From contig NZ_KQ959483.1 of NCBI RefSeq assembly GCF_001552785.1, positions 1-64,000 of the forward strand: a DNA stretch of 64,000 bases, read 5' to 3'. The notes below the pieces were generated by a model. It saw nothing but the letters and a program-made list of their open reading frames with translations, was not told the DNA's origin and made no database searches. The DNA comes from Atopobium deltae (GTDB lineage Bacteria; Actinomycetota; Coriobacteriia; Coriobacteriales; Atopobiaceae). Position numbers and translations under genes: made by a program. Positions 8,928 to 17,856 of this stretch are shown piece after piece; within the stretch, counting starts at the first letter, position 1, and each line of letters begins with the position of its first letter.

Positions 8928-9315
8928 GCAGCCAGAAGCCACTTATTCTGGTGTAAACACACATTTTCTGGCGCAAGCGATAGGCAATAAAAATTTTTAG
9001 CGATACGTTATAGTCGTATGCATAAAATTTTTAGCGGTAGATGCAACAATATACAATAAAAATTTCCCAGCATTGCATTTCCGCCGGCGCGGTGAACAGA
9101 ATTCCTAAAAAATATTTTATGCTGGCACAAAAGAGAGATTTGCTGGTAGATGACCGAATATATGAGTGTCGTTCACCCCGAACTTCTCACCGTTCACAAA
9201 ATACCACAATTCTAAACAATCTAAACGAGTATTCTATTAAAGAACCATACTTAATTGGAGCGATCAGCTGATGTGGACAGCTGATTGTCTTTGTTGTCCA
9301 GAGAAAGGAACACGT
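8928..9315. other. Leader region of the YfcC gene
   Basis: No supported gene. Two near-copies of AAAATTTTTAGCG lie at about 8989-9032, flanking a TTATAGT-like box, and probably mark the promoter region. A 76-codon open frame at 9041-9271 has no ribosome site and no family resemblance, so it is not called. Confidence 0.45.
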
Positions 9316-10872
9316 ATGGCTGATACAGCTGCTTTACAAGAGCAAGGTTCCCAAGAACCTCCGCAAAAAAAGGGATTTAAGCTTAAATTCCCTAACGCGA
9401 TTACCGTGTTGTTCATCGTCATGCTTTTTGCACAAGCTTTGACATGGGTCGTACCTGCTGGTAATTACTCAAAGTTTATCTATGATTCAGATAAAGAGTC
9501 TTTTGTAGTTACCCATCCCGATGGCTCAACTGAAGATCTCGAGGCCTCGCAGGATACCCTTAAGAAGCTTGGCATTTCGGGTAAGATCGAGGACTACACG
9601 AGCGGCGCTATTTCTAAGCCCGTTGCCATCCCTGGTACTTATCAAAAACTTGATGCTAAGCCACAGGGTCCTCTCGACTTTTTGAAGGCACCCGTTAAAG
9701 GTGTTTACGACACCATCGATATTATTCTGTTCGTCTTCCTTCTTGGTGGCTGCATTGGTGTTTTGAATAAAATTGGCGCACTGAACTCATCAGTCTTTGC
9801 GCTTGCACGCATTACCAAAGGTAAAGAATACATTTTGATTATTGTACTCTCGCTCATTATGATCGTTGGTGGCACCACCTTTGGTCTAGGCGAAGAGACC
9901 ATTGCACTCTTCCCCATTTTGATGCCCGTCTTTATTGTTGCGGGTTATGATGCTATGACCTGCATCGCCGTTATTTATGTCGGTGCTTCCGTTGGTACCA
10001 TGTATTCGACACTGAACCCCTTCAGCATCGGTGTTGCTACCAAGGCTGCTGGTATTAGCATGAGTGACCAGATGAACTGGCGCTTTATCGCATTGGTCGT
10101 CGGTAGTATTTTTGCCATTGGCTATGTCTTGTGGTATGCCCACAAAGTACACCGCGATCCTTCTAAGTCTGTCTGCTACGACATGAAAGAGCAGATCGAA
10201 GAGCGCTGGGTCGACAAAAAGAGTGGTACTCTTGCCTTTACCGGCCGCATGAAGATCTCCCTGCTTGTTTTTGCAGGCGCTATCGCAACGCTTGTCTGGG
10301 GTATCGTCACCGAGCAGTGGTGGTTCGACAGCATGACCGCAACCATTTTGTGCGCCTCCTTTATTCTGGCGCTTACCACAGGTCTTGAAGAGGATGACTA
10401 CATTAGCACCTACATTGCTGGTGCTGGTGACCTCATGAGCGTTGCTCTTGTTTGTGGTGTTGCTCGTGCTGTTAATATCCTGATGGAAGATGGTTTGATT
10501 TCGGACACGATCCTGAGCTACTTCTCGGGCGTTGTACAAGGTATGAGCCCCGTCATCTTTATCATTGTTATGTTCTTCGTGTACTGCATCCTCGGCTTCT
10601 TCATCAACTCGTCCTCGGGCTTAGCTGTACTGTCCATCCCCATTATGGCCCCGTTGGGCGACGCCGTTAACGTTTCTCGTGCAGCCGTTATCTCAGCATA
10701 CAACTATGGTCAGGGTCTCATTTCCTACATTACCCCGACTGGCTTGATCTTGTGCTCGCTGGCAATGGTCGATGTTCCCTTCAGCCGTTGGATGAAGTTT
10801 GTCACGCCGCTGCTGATTGGTACGGTAGGCGTAAACCTGCTTCTGCTCATAGCACAGGTTATGTTTGGATAA
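9316..10872 (+). CDS. YfcC-family membrane carrier (basic amino acid antiporter-like)
   Basis: 518 residues with about 12 hydrophobic spans and a first span starting NAITVLFIVMLFAQALTWVVP, typical of the YfcC/C4-dicarboxylate anaerobic carrier superfamily. The extracytoplasmic loop after it (residues ~45-130) is hydrophilic, as usual in this family. The ATG at 9316 is preferred because AAAGGAAC lies 7 bases upstream; an in-frame ATG at 9271 has no such site. Relatives work as arginine/ornithine or short-chain acid carriers in anaerobes. No arcABC genes are in the window, so the substrate is not known. It is followed by a bidirectional terminator and is likely transcribed alone. Confidence 0.85.
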   Translation: MADTAALQEQGSQEPPQKKGFKLKFPNAITVLFIVMLFAQALTWVVPAGNYSKFIYDSDKESFVVTHPDGSTEDLEASQDTLKKLGISGKIEDYTSGAISKPVAIPGTYQKLDAKPQGPLDFLKAPVKGVYDTIDIILFVFLLGGCIGVLNKIGALNSSVFALARITKGKEYILIIVLSLIMIVGGTTFGLGEETIALFPILMPVFIVAGYDAMTCIAVIYVGASVGTMYSTLNPFSIGVATKAAGISMSDQMNWRFIALVVGSIFAIGYVLWYAHKVHRDPSKSVCYDMKEQIEERWVDKKSGTLAFTGRMKISLLVFAGAIATLVWGIVTEQWWFDSMTATILCASFILALTTGLEEDDYISTYIAGAGDLMSVALVCGVARAVNILMEDGLISDTILSYFSGVVQGMSPVIFIIVMFFVYCILGFFINSSSGLAVLSIPIMAPLGDAVNVSRAAVISAYNYGQGLISYITPTGLILCSLAMVDVPFSRWMKFVTPLLIGTVGVNLLLLIAQVMFG

Positions 10873-10878
10873 TCTCCT

Positions 10879-10890
10879 GCCGAGAAGACC
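10879..10890 (+). repeat. Intergenic copy of the dispersed motif GCCGAGAAGACC
   Basis: A full 12-base match lies just after the YfcC stop codon, between the gene and its terminator. It is non-coding, so codon use does not explain it. Confidence 0.6.
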
Positions 10891-10978
10891 GACGTGGTGT
10901 ACTTGCATCGCTAAAGCTGTTGCTTTACAGCTTCGATCAGATGTTGGGATGCACTGCTAAGGTCCTAAGGTAAAACAA

Positions 10979-11010
10979 AACGGTGGCAGTTCCACACTGT
11001 CACCGTTTTT
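10979..11010. terminator. Bidirectional terminator
   Basis: The stem AACGGTGGCAG (10979-10989) / CTGTCACCGTT (10997-11007), with one G-U pair, is followed by T on the plus strand and by an equivalent T-rich run on the minus strand. It can serve both the YfcC gene and the convergent STAS-HATPase gene. Confidence 0.85.
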
Positions 11011-11032
11011 ATTGTGGCTGCACTTCCTGTTG

Positions 11033-11782
11033 CTAGAGCTTGCAACTACGCAAAAGCTTTACCAGGCGCACAAGTGTGCCCGAACTATTCTTTTTCTTCT
11101 TGATAGAAACTGAATCAACCAACAGACGCATGAGCTTAATGCCACGACCACGCTCCTGATCGCTTCCCGTACGTGAAACAGGGGTGCTCGTCTCGTCAAT
11201 CGAATAGCCGCAACCTGTGTCACTCACCTCAATAACCACGCGGTCGGGATACGCAGCCAGGCTTATGTAGACACAATCTTCGCAGCAGGAATGGTCAATG
11301 GCATTGCCCAGCGCCTCCCCCGCGGCAAGCGTCATGTCAAAAACATCATCAGCAGAAATGTACATACGCTCGAGCATGTGCGTCGTCCACTGGCGAGCCT
11401 TCGAAAGCTCCTCAGCCGAGACAAGCATTGAGCTTTGCCAAATGGGGCGCGCAGATGGATCAAGTGCGGGAATTGAGGCGTGCTTGCCTATGAGCGAGAT
11501 GGGAATCATATCGACAACGCGCGCCAAACTGAGCGCGTGATACACCCCACGCGAAACCGACTTCAGCGAAAGCAGTCCTCCGCGCGAACACATGCGACGC
11601 ATTTCACAAAAAAGAAGCGCCATGCCAGCAGAGTCAATATGCTGCACCTCGGCCATGTTAATAATGATACGCTGGCATCCAGCGTCGATAAGGGCATCGA
11701 TCGTGCGACGCAATTGCGGCACACGCACGACATTCAAATCCCCTTCGAGGGGCACCAGTGCAATGTTAGTTTTGACGGCCAT
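11033..11782 (-). CDS. STAS-HATPase fusion: anti-sigma antagonist joined to an RsbW-type kinase
   Basis: 249 residues. Residues 1-95 form a STAS domain with the phospho-acceptor loop HIDSAGMALLF (Ser51 aligns with the phosphorylated serine of SpoIIAA/RsbV). Residues 120-245 form a GHKL ATPase: N-box E156-ALG-N160, G1 box DTGCGY (D188), G2 box RGRGIKLM. RsbV-like antagonists and RsbW-like kinases are usually separate proteins that bind each other; here they are one chain. It probably works with the PP2C phosphatase encoded immediately upstream in the same direction. The start at 11782 is chosen because it begins the STAS fold; 11 more codons upstream are possible. No sigma factor gene is adjacent, so the target is unknown. 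Confidence 0.85.
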   Translation of the reverse strand: MAVKTNIALVPLEGDLNVVRVPQLRRTIDALIDAGCQRIIINMAEVQHIDSAGMALLFCEMRRMCSRGGLLSLKSVSRGVYHALSLARVVDMIPISLIGKHASIPALDPSARPIWQSSMLVSAEELSKARQWTTHMLERMYISADDVFDMTLAAGEALGNAIDHSCCEDCVYISLAAYPDRVVIEVSDTGCGYSIDETSTPVSRTGSDQERGRGIKLMRLLVDSVSIKKKKNSSGTLVRLVKLLRSCKL

Positions 11783-11898
11783 ACTCACTTTGTTCCCAAA
11801 GCAAAAACCATTCATACCGATAGCGGCGAGTTTTTATTTGCTGCCTTTGGTGTTTTGCGGGCGAGCATAAGCATTTTGCTACTGGTGGACATGAGTTT

Positions 11899-14343
11899 TT
11901 ACTTGTCGCCTTTAAACGTCAGCGCGACCATGGCTAAATCGTCGGTCAAATTGCGGTTCGTGTAACTATCCAGTGTATCGAGCAAGCGCTTCAACAAACC
12001 ACGACTTCCACGAGCAGCCTCGCGCAAGGTTACCTCGCAGAGATTCCGCTCGCCAAAAAAGGCGCCCTCGGCATTACGTGCCTCGGTCACACCATCCGTA
12101 TAGAGCAGCAAGGTATCACCCGCTTCAAAGCTCACCGAACCATTGCGATAGCTCATCTCTTCGAATGCGCCCACAACCGCCGACTGAACATCAAGCATAT
12201 CGAGTTTCCTGCCAGCTCCACGCACTAGAAGCGCTGGTGGATGCCCCGCAGAACAATACTGCAACTCCCCTTTTGTCAGATCGATAACCCCAACAAAAAG
12301 GCTGGCAAAGGTTTCGAGACGAGAAAATCCCAACAAAAAGCGATTAAGCGTTTGCACCATATGCGCTGGCGATAAGCCCTGCCAAGCGTACGCCGCAAGC
12401 GCCGTTTTAACAGCTGCCGAAACAGAAGCTGCCTCGACGCCATGCCCTGACACATCACCCAAAATGACACAGGCACGGCGCTGCGGCAAACGAATAAGGT
12501 CGTAAAAGTCGCCGCCAACAAAAGCATCCTCGGTCGCTGAAGAATAAATACCATCAGCGATAATACCGTCTACCTGCTGCAATTCATTACGCAGCCCCAG
12601 CTGCAATGCCTGTGCAATATGCTTATCGGCATTGCGCTGCTCGGCGCCAACCACATCTTGTCGTATTTTTGCGACTGCCGACTCTAAGAACGTAAGCTCC
12701 AAGTCATCAAGCGGCTCCTGCTGTGGGCCTCGTAACACAAAGAAGACCCAATGCTTTTGCAGCATCGTACCCGCATCAACAACAGCGCCACGGTTGTAGC
12801 TCGTATAGCGCTGTATGAGCCCAGCAAGCGTTTGTGCTTGAGGAGAGCTGCTTAATGGGATAATGTGCGCTTCAGTAGGCTGTGATGCGCTCTGCGAGGC
12901 GCCCTTCTCGTCGTGAACAGCCTGACCAGTACGGTCAACCCGCGCGGCGACCTCGTCGGTCTTCTCGTCAGCTCCGCGTAACAGTGCTTGCAGCTGCTGA
13001 ATGATCTCGGCGGACAAAGACGCGTGGGTGTGGTCCGATAGATCAACCGCAACATAGTGGGCATCCAAATACGAGCAGGTCTGTGCCAAGGCCTGGTCAA
13101 GTGCAGTTGGCGTGAACTCGTCATGCGCCTGCAGCTGCTCGTGCAATTCAGACAGATGCTGGTCAAGCAGGATGCGGCGCTGGTTGCGCAGGTCGGTCAA
13201 GGCTCCCATCAGCTGCACCGATAAGTACTGAGCGATGGAATCCAAAAGGCGCGAGTCGTCGCGGCGAAGACTGCGGGAACGCTCCCAGCCCACCACAATA
13301 AGCGCGATGATATGATCCGAAAACCAAATGGGGACCAAAATGCTACTCATAAAGGGAAAGAGTGTCTCGGTGGGAACCGAAAACGTTTCGTTGGTTTCTT
13401 CGTTGCGCACGCGGCGGAAGGCGGACTGCGGATGACGCAGATCTTCTCGGTCGAACGAAAGTACCTGGATGCGTATGGCTTTACCTGCGGCAATAGCGTG
13501 CGTTTCGAGGCCCTCGCCGAGCGTGAGATAGTGCGGAAGCATCGAAGTTTGCATGGACGACGTCATGCCGCGCAGCACCAAACCATCCGCCTCGGCAAGG
13601 TAGAGCAAGGTGCCCGAGGCTTCCATGGTATCGCGCAGCTGCTCCAACACGTTTTCGAAGAGGCTGGCGACGTCGCTCCAGTTCAGCGTCTCGAGCACGA
13701 TGCTGAGTACGCCCGAAAGACGGCGGTTGGCGCCTTGCAGCTCCGAAATGTGTTCAGCGTCTTCTTCGGTGGTGTGATTGGAAAGCAGAGGTGCGCTTTC
13801 CATCACAAGCAGGTAATTTTTGCCAGGAGTTGCAATTTCGTCGCAGCGGACATGCAAAAAGACGTCGCCACCATTCTTGTGCGCTGCCACAACCGTACAG
13901 CTCGAACCATCCAGCAAAAACGGCGCTGTAAATTCCATGCCCGCGCGATGACTCGTCTGGGCAAACTGGGCTTCAAAGGATTGCGTGGGATACATAATCT
14001 CGTCGATGCGACAACCTACAAGGGTGCGCTCGCCAAGCATGTGAGCTGCGCGCTCGTTGTTATAGACAATGACGCCGCTGGCGGCAAAGACCACCACACC
14101 GTTTGAAGTAATGTCCAGCAGGCGCGTGAGGGTGGCCGCGGCGGTCAGGCGCGACCCGAGTGAGTAGGCCTTTTTTATGCTCGTGCTGGGGTTAGTGGCG
14201 GCGGGATTTGCGGTCGGCGTGGGGTTAGTGATGGCAGCAGGATCGGGTTCGGACGCCACGAGGTTGGCACCAGCGTCAACAGAACCTGAGGTTGTTTCAG
14301 GCCGAGAAGACCAACGAGGCTCGTCTGACGTATGTTCGAGCAT
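11899..14343 (-). CDS. PAS-GAF-PP2C (SpoIIE/RsbU-type) serine phosphatase
   Basis: 814 residues from the ATG at 14343, preceded by AAGGAGTGG. A Pro/Ala/Thr-rich tail (1-60) leads into a PAS-like domain (~70-190), a GAF-like domain (~250-400), a linker, and a C-terminal SpoIIE-type PP2C domain (~600-814). The metal-binding signatures are GGDFYDL, LGDVSGHGVEA, YCSAGHPPALL, LLYTDGVTEA and a final DDLAMV. This family dephosphorylates STAS antagonists and so releases a sigma factor or other partner in response to the sensor domains. The obvious partner is the STAS-HATPase protein encoded 116 bp downstream. No transmembrane segments are seen, so sensing is cytosolic. Longer upstream starts would run into tRNA-Leu and are rejected. 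Confidence 0.88.
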   Translation of the reverse strand: MLEHTSDEPRWSSRPETTSGSVDAGANLVASEPDPAAITNPTPTANPAATNPSTSIKKAYSLGSRLTAAATLTRLLDITSNGVVVFAASGVIVYNNERAAHMLGERTLVGCRIDEIMYPTQSFEAQFAQTSHRAGMEFTAPFLLDGSSCTVVAAHKNGGDVFLHVRCDEIATPGKNYLLVMESAPLLSNHTTEEDAEHISELQGANRRLSGVLSIVLETLNWSDVASLFENVLEQLRDTMEASGTLLYLAEADGLVLRGMTSSMQTSMLPHYLTLGEGLETHAIAAGKAIRIQVLSFDREDLRHPQSAFRRVRNEETNETFSVPTETLFPFMSSILVPIWFSDHIIALIVVGWERSRSLRRDDSRLLDSIAQYLSVQLMGALTDLRNQRRILLDQHLSELHEQLQAHDEFTPTALDQALAQTCSYLDAHYVAVDLSDHTHASLSAEIIQQLQALLRGADEKTDEVAARVDRTGQAVHDEKGASQSASQPTEAHIIPLSSSPQAQTLAGLIQRYTSYNRGAVVDAGTMLQKHWVFFVLRGPQQEPLDDLELTFLESAVAKIRQDVVGAEQRNADKHIAQALQLGLRNELQQVDGIIADGIYSSATEDAFVGGDFYDLIRLPQRRACVILGDVSGHGVEAASVSAAVKTALAAYAWQGLSPAHMVQTLNRFLLGFSRLETFASLFVGVIDLTKGELQYCSAGHPPALLVRGAGRKLDMLDVQSAVVGAFEEMSYRNGSVSFEAGDTLLLYTDGVTEARNAEGAFFGERNLCEVTLREAARGSRGLLKRLLDTLDSYTNRNLTDDLAMVALTFKGDK

Positions 14344-14422
14344 AGCACCACTCCTTATAACAAAGCGCAACAAAAGCGTGCTCGTTTTAGCATAGTCCAT
14401 ACGGATCCATGCGATGCATAAG

Positions 14423-14453
14423 AAAAAACGCGGACCCAACAAAAGGCCCGCGT
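14423..14453 (-). terminator. Terminator of tRNA-Leu
   Basis: On the minus strand ACGCGG (14448-14453) pairs with CCGCGT (14428-14433), extended by GCC/GGT with a bulge, and is followed by TTTTTT. It lies 11 bp past the encoded CCA end. Confidence 0.8.
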
Positions 14454-14463
14454 ATCTTTTTCG

Positions 14464-14554
14464 TGGTGTCGGAGGCGGGACTTGAACCCGCACGACCGTT
14501 TAGTTAGTCACTAGCACCTCAAGCTAGCGCGTCTGCCTATTCCGCCACTCCGAC
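14464..14554 (-). tRNA. tRNA-Leu (anticodon GAG)
   Basis: A class II cloverleaf: acceptor GUCGGAG/CUCCGAC, anticodon stem CUAGC/GCUAG with loop UUGAGGU, a long variable arm, and T arm GCGGG-UUCAAGU-CCCGC. The discriminator is A and CCA is encoded (14464-14466). It decodes CUC/CUU. Confidence 0.95.
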
Positions 14555-14575
14555 GTGTGCGTTACAGCAAGAGAA

Positions 14576-14604
14576 AATATAACACAAAAACTGCTGCGCG
14601 CCAA
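14576..14604 (-). promoter_or_regulatory. Promoter of tRNA-Leu
   Basis: The minus strand has TTGGCG (14599-14604) and TATATT (14576-14581) with a 17-bp spacer, about 20 bp before the tRNA. Confidence 0.7.
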
Positions 14605-14632
14605 CACCAAAAAGGAGTTTTTTGAAGAGTTC

Positions 14633-14661
14633 GAGAAAATCGTGCAAGCGCTGCGCACGAT
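14633..14661 (-). terminator. Terminator at the end of the opp operon
   Basis: ATCGTGC (14655-14661) pairs with GCACGAT (14639-14645) on the minus strand and is followed by TTTTCTC, eight bases after the oppF stop codon. Confidence 0.75.
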
Positions 14662-14668
14662 CTGCGCA

Positions 14669-15736
14669 TTACAGCTCGATCGATGCCTGCTTAATGGGAT
14701 TCACGTTCGCAAAGTGGCAGGCACAAAGATGCTTTTTGCCTACCTCGCTGAAGCTTGGCATATCTCCCTGGCTACACACGTCCTTCGCAATGGGGCAACG
14801 CGTATGGAAACGACAGCCACTCGGCGGATCGATTGGCGAAGGCACATCACCCTTCAAAATAATGCGTTCACGCGTCTTTTGAATGTCGGGGTCAGGCACG
14901 GGCACGGCACTGAGCAGCGACTGCGTGTACGGGTGCTGAGGAGCGTCGTAAAGCGTCTTCCAGTCGGCCGTTTCCATCATATTGCCCAAATACATAACCG
15001 CCACACGATCGGAAATGTGCTGAACAACGGACAGGTCGTGCGCAATAAACAGATAGGCAGTACCATATTCCTTTTGCAGGTCACCCAACAAATTGAGAAC
15101 CTGCGCCTGAATGGATACGTCCAAGGCCGAGACAGGCTCGTCACAGATGATCAATTTTGGCTTGAGAGCAAACGCACGGGCAATACCGACGCGCTGGCGC
15201 TGACCACCCGAAAACTCGTGCGGATAACGATTGATATGCTCGGGGTTTAAGCCGACGACATCCAAAAGACTACGCACGTAATCAATGCGCTCAGTCTTAT
15301 CGGGCATAACACCATGGATAAGCAGCGGCTCCGAAACAATCTCGCCAATGGTCATACGAGGGTTGAGTGAAGCGTAGGGATCCTGGAAGATGAACTGCAT
15401 GTTGCGGCGCATTTCCTTCAGACCCGCTTTATTGAGCTTACCCACGTCCTTGCCATCAAAAATAACTTTTCCGCGCGTTGGCTGGATCAAGCGCATGATA
15501 CAGCGACCCGTGGTGGACTTACCACAACCGGACTCGCCGACCAGACCAAAGGTCTCGCCAGGCCAAATATCAAACGAAACGTCGTTGACAGCATGAACGC
15601 GCTTTTTGTTCATACGGCTAGCAAACAAGCCCGACTCAACGGGGAATTCCTTGGTCAAATGCTCGACATGAAGGAGCGGTTCACCAGCGTGTTTTGTATC
15701 GATTGCATCGACCGTATCGACAGTAGTAACAGCCAT
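14669..15736 (-). CDS. oppF: Oligopeptide ABC transporter ATP-binding protein OppF
   Basis: 355 residues. Walker A GESGCGKST, Q-loop FIFQDPYASLNPRM, signature FSGGQRQRVGIARA, Walker B LIICDEPVSALD and switch FIAHDLSVV are all intact. The C-terminus has the oligopeptide-type extension with a CxxxxxxC-like pattern (GCRFHTRCP…C…C). One of two different ATPases powering peptide import through OppBC. It is last in the operon oppA-B-C-D-F, its start touches the oppD stop, and a terminator follows. Confidence 0.92.
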   Translation of the reverse strand: MAVTTVDTVDAIDTKHAGEPLLHVEHLTKEFPVESGLFASRMNKKRVHAVNDVSFDIWPGETFGLVGESGCGKSTTGRCIMRLIQPTRGKVIFDGKDVGKLNKAGLKEMRRNMQFIFQDPYASLNPRMTIGEIVSEPLLIHGVMPDKTERIDYVRSLLDVVGLNPEHINRYPHEFSGGQRQRVGIARAFALKPKLIICDEPVSALDVSIQAQVLNLLGDLQKEYGTAYLFIAHDLSVVQHISDRVAVMYLGNMMETADWKTLYDAPQHPYTQSLLSAVPVPDPDIQKTRERIILKGDVPSPIDPPSGCRFHTRCPIAKDVCSQGDMPSFSEVGKKHLCACHFANVNPIKQASIEL

Positions 15737-16833
15737 TACTCCTCCTTATTTGACGTAGTACGGGTGCTGCGCGAAGTCACGGGCGCATTCTGTGCAACAA
15801 AATCGGGGTCGTCCGCATAGTGGCAACGAGAATAGTGGCCCGTCTCACTCACATACAGCTCGGGCTTGTGCTTGTGGCAATACTCGGTCGCAAAAGGACA
15901 ACGTGGCGAGAAGGAGCAGCCTTCTGGCACGTTTACCAGCGAAGGCGGGTTACCGTCGATGGGCGTCAGCTCGCTCTTCTCGTCAATCGCAGGCTTGGGG
16001 ATCGAGCGAACCAAACCCCAGGTATAGGGGTGCAGCGAGTTATAGAATATCTCGTCTGCGGTACCAAACTCCACGGGAGAACCTGCGTACATAACCATGA
16101 TCTTATCGGCAACATCGGCAACGACACCGAGATCGTGCGTAATCATGATGATGGCATTACCGTTTTCGGCCTGCATCTTTTTCATGAGCTCAATAATTTG
16201 CGCCTGAATGGTTACGTCCAACGCAGTCGTCGGCTCGTCGGCGATCAAAATGTCGGGGTCGCAGGCAAGCGCCATAGCAATCATGACGCGCTGACGCATA
16301 CCGCCCGAAAACTCATGCGGATAGCTCTTGATGCGCTGAGCAGCGTTGGGGATGCCCACCATTTCGAGCAGCTCAATAGCGCGCTCGGTTGCCTGCTTTT
16401 TTGTGTAGCCACGATGCAAGCGCAGACCCTCGCCAAGCTGGCGACCAATAGTGTAGACGGGGTTGAGCGAGGTCATCGGGTCTTGGAAAATCATCGCGAT
16501 GTCGTTACCGCGAATATGCTCCATCTCGTGCTCGGACATCTTAAGGAGCGAGCGTCCACGATAGCGTACGTCGCCGCCTTCAATCTTTCCGGGAGGCATG
16601 TCGATAAGACCCATGATTGTGAGGTTGGTAACCGATTTACCCGAACCGGACTCACCAACAACGCCAAGAGTTTCTCCACGGTCAAGGGTGTAACTTACGC
16701 CATTGACGGCCTTGACCACACCATCCTGCGTGTGGAAATACATCTTAAGATTGTCCACCTCGAGCAGGTGCTGCCCTTCGGGAACGGGCTGCGTCTTTAA
16801 ATCAACCCAGTTGTCGTGTTTTTTTCTAGCCAT
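15736..16833 (-). CDS. oppD: Oligopeptide ABC transporter ATP-binding protein OppD
   Basis: 365 residues from the ATG at 16833 (AAGGA 8 bases upstream; the ATG three codons earlier sits too close to that site). Walker [11 protein letters not shown]-loop [14 protein letters not shown], signature [14 protein letters not shown], Walker [13 protein letters not shown]. The Cys-rich C-terminal extension of peptide/nickel ATPases is present ([11 protein letters not shown]). It pairs with OppF. One base separates it from the oppC stop and its stop overlaps the oppF start. Confidence 0.92.
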   Translation of the reverse strand: MARKKHDNWVDLKTQPVPEGQHLLEVDNLKMYFHTQDGVVKAVNGVSYTLDRGETLGVVGESGSGKSVTNLTIMGLIDMPPGKIEGGDVRYRGRSLLKMSEHEMEHIRGNDIAMIFQDPMTSLNPVYTIGRQLGEGLRLHRGYTKKQATERAIELLEMVGIPNAAQRIKSYPHEFSGGMRQRVMIAMALACDPDILIADEPTTALDVTIQAQIIELMKKMQAENGNAIIMITHDLGVVADVADKIMVMYAGSPVEFGTADEIFYNSLHPYTWGLVRSIPKPAIDEKSELTPIDGNPPSLVNVPEGCSFSPRCPFATEYCHKHKPELYVSETGHYSRCHYADDPDFVAQNAPVTSRSTRTTSNKEE

Positions 16834-16834
16834 C

Positions 16835-17845
16835 TTATGCATCCTTCATCTTTACATCGAGTGCATCGCGCAGACCGTCACCTAACAAAGTAAAGGAAAG
16901 TACCGTCGTAAGAATGGCGATACCAGGCATAACCATAAGCCACGGCTGTGTTGCTAAATACGTTTGACCATCCTGAATCATAATGCCCCATGAAGGCTCG
17001 GGAGGAATAACACCCATACCCAAGTACGACAGAGCCGCCTCGGTCAGAATGGCGCCACCGATATTCATTGTGGCATAGACAACGATCGTTGCTACCGAGT
17101 TGGGGAAGATGTGGCGCGCGACAATACGCAAGTCCGATGCTCCCATGGCTCGTGCCGCGTCAACGTAGTCATTCTCTTTAACGGTGAGAATAGCGGAACG
17201 AAAAACACGGGAAATGGATGGCCAACCCAAAATACCAATAGCGATAAAGACGTTTTGGATACCAGATCCAACTACGGCGAGCAAAGCAATAACAAACAGG
17301 ATGTACGGAAACGCTAAGAAAACGTCCGCCATACGCATGATGATGGTATCCCAAATGCCGCCGTAATAGGCTGCCAATGCGCCCATGACCAGGCCAATAG
17401 CGGTAGAGATCGCCGTTGCCAAAAGTCCAACCGAAAGCGAAACGCGAGCACCATAAATAACGCGGCTCAACACGTCACGACCGAGCGTATCGGTTCCAAA
17501 AGGATGCTCCAGCGACGGTGGAAGACGAGACGTCGTTGCCATGTTGGATGAATTGGATTCGGTGGGGCTTCCCAAAGTTTGAGGCACCCACAGATCGGCG
17601 GTCAGGGTAATGATCACCATAAAAATGATCCACACCATACCGAGCATAGCAAGTTTATTGCGGCGAAGACGCTTCCATGCGTCGCCCCACAAGGTACGAG
17701 TAGGCGCAGCAGGGTTGGTCGCTTTGGCAACCGCAGCCTTACGAGCAACTTCCTCCGTAAAGGAATCTGATTTTTCTTGAGCTTCTTGAGCTTCTTGTTG
17801 GGCTTCCAACTTCAAAGCAGCCATAGCTTCTACTGGATATTTCAT
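16835..17845 (-). CDS. oppC: Oligopeptide ABC transporter permease OppC
   Basis: 336 residues. An N-terminal cytosolic tail with Glu/Ala/Lys is followed by OppC_N and then the binding-protein-dependent transport domain. The family features HPFGTDTLGRDVLSRVIYGAR and the EAA loop (DAARAMGASDLRIVARHIFPN) contact the ATPases. About six membrane segments. A GGGGAG ribosome site precedes the ATG. It forms the channel with OppB, encoded 11 bp upstream. Confidence 0.92.
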   Translation of the reverse strand: MKYPVEAMAALKLEAQQEAQEAQEKSDSFTEEVARKAAVAKATNPAAPTRTLWGDAWKRLRRNKLAMLGMVWIIFMVIITLTADLWVPQTLGSPTESNSSNMATTSRLPPSLEHPFGTDTLGRDVLSRVIYGARVSLSVGLLATAISTAIGLVMGALAAYYGGIWDTIIMRMADVFLAFPYILFVIALLAVVGSGIQNVFIAIGILGWPSISRVFRSAILTVKENDYVDAARAMGASDLRIVARHIFPNSVATIVVYATMNIGGAILTEAALSYLGMGVIPPEPSWGIMIQDGQTYLATQPWLMVMPGIAILTTVLSFTLLGDGLRDALDVKMKDA

Positions 17846-17856
17846 GACAAACTCCC

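Noticed and set aside
9041-9271. 76-codon ORF before the YfcC gene
   Set aside because: No ribosome site, AT-rich composition and no recognisable family; it lies in the promoter region.
13312-14106. Plus-strand open frame of 264 codons inside the PP2C phosphatase
   Set aside because: Antisense to a multi-domain protein with clear motifs.
15820-16800. Plus-strand open frame of 326 codons opposite oppD
   Set aside because: oppD has all ABC motifs; the opposite frame does not resemble a protein family.
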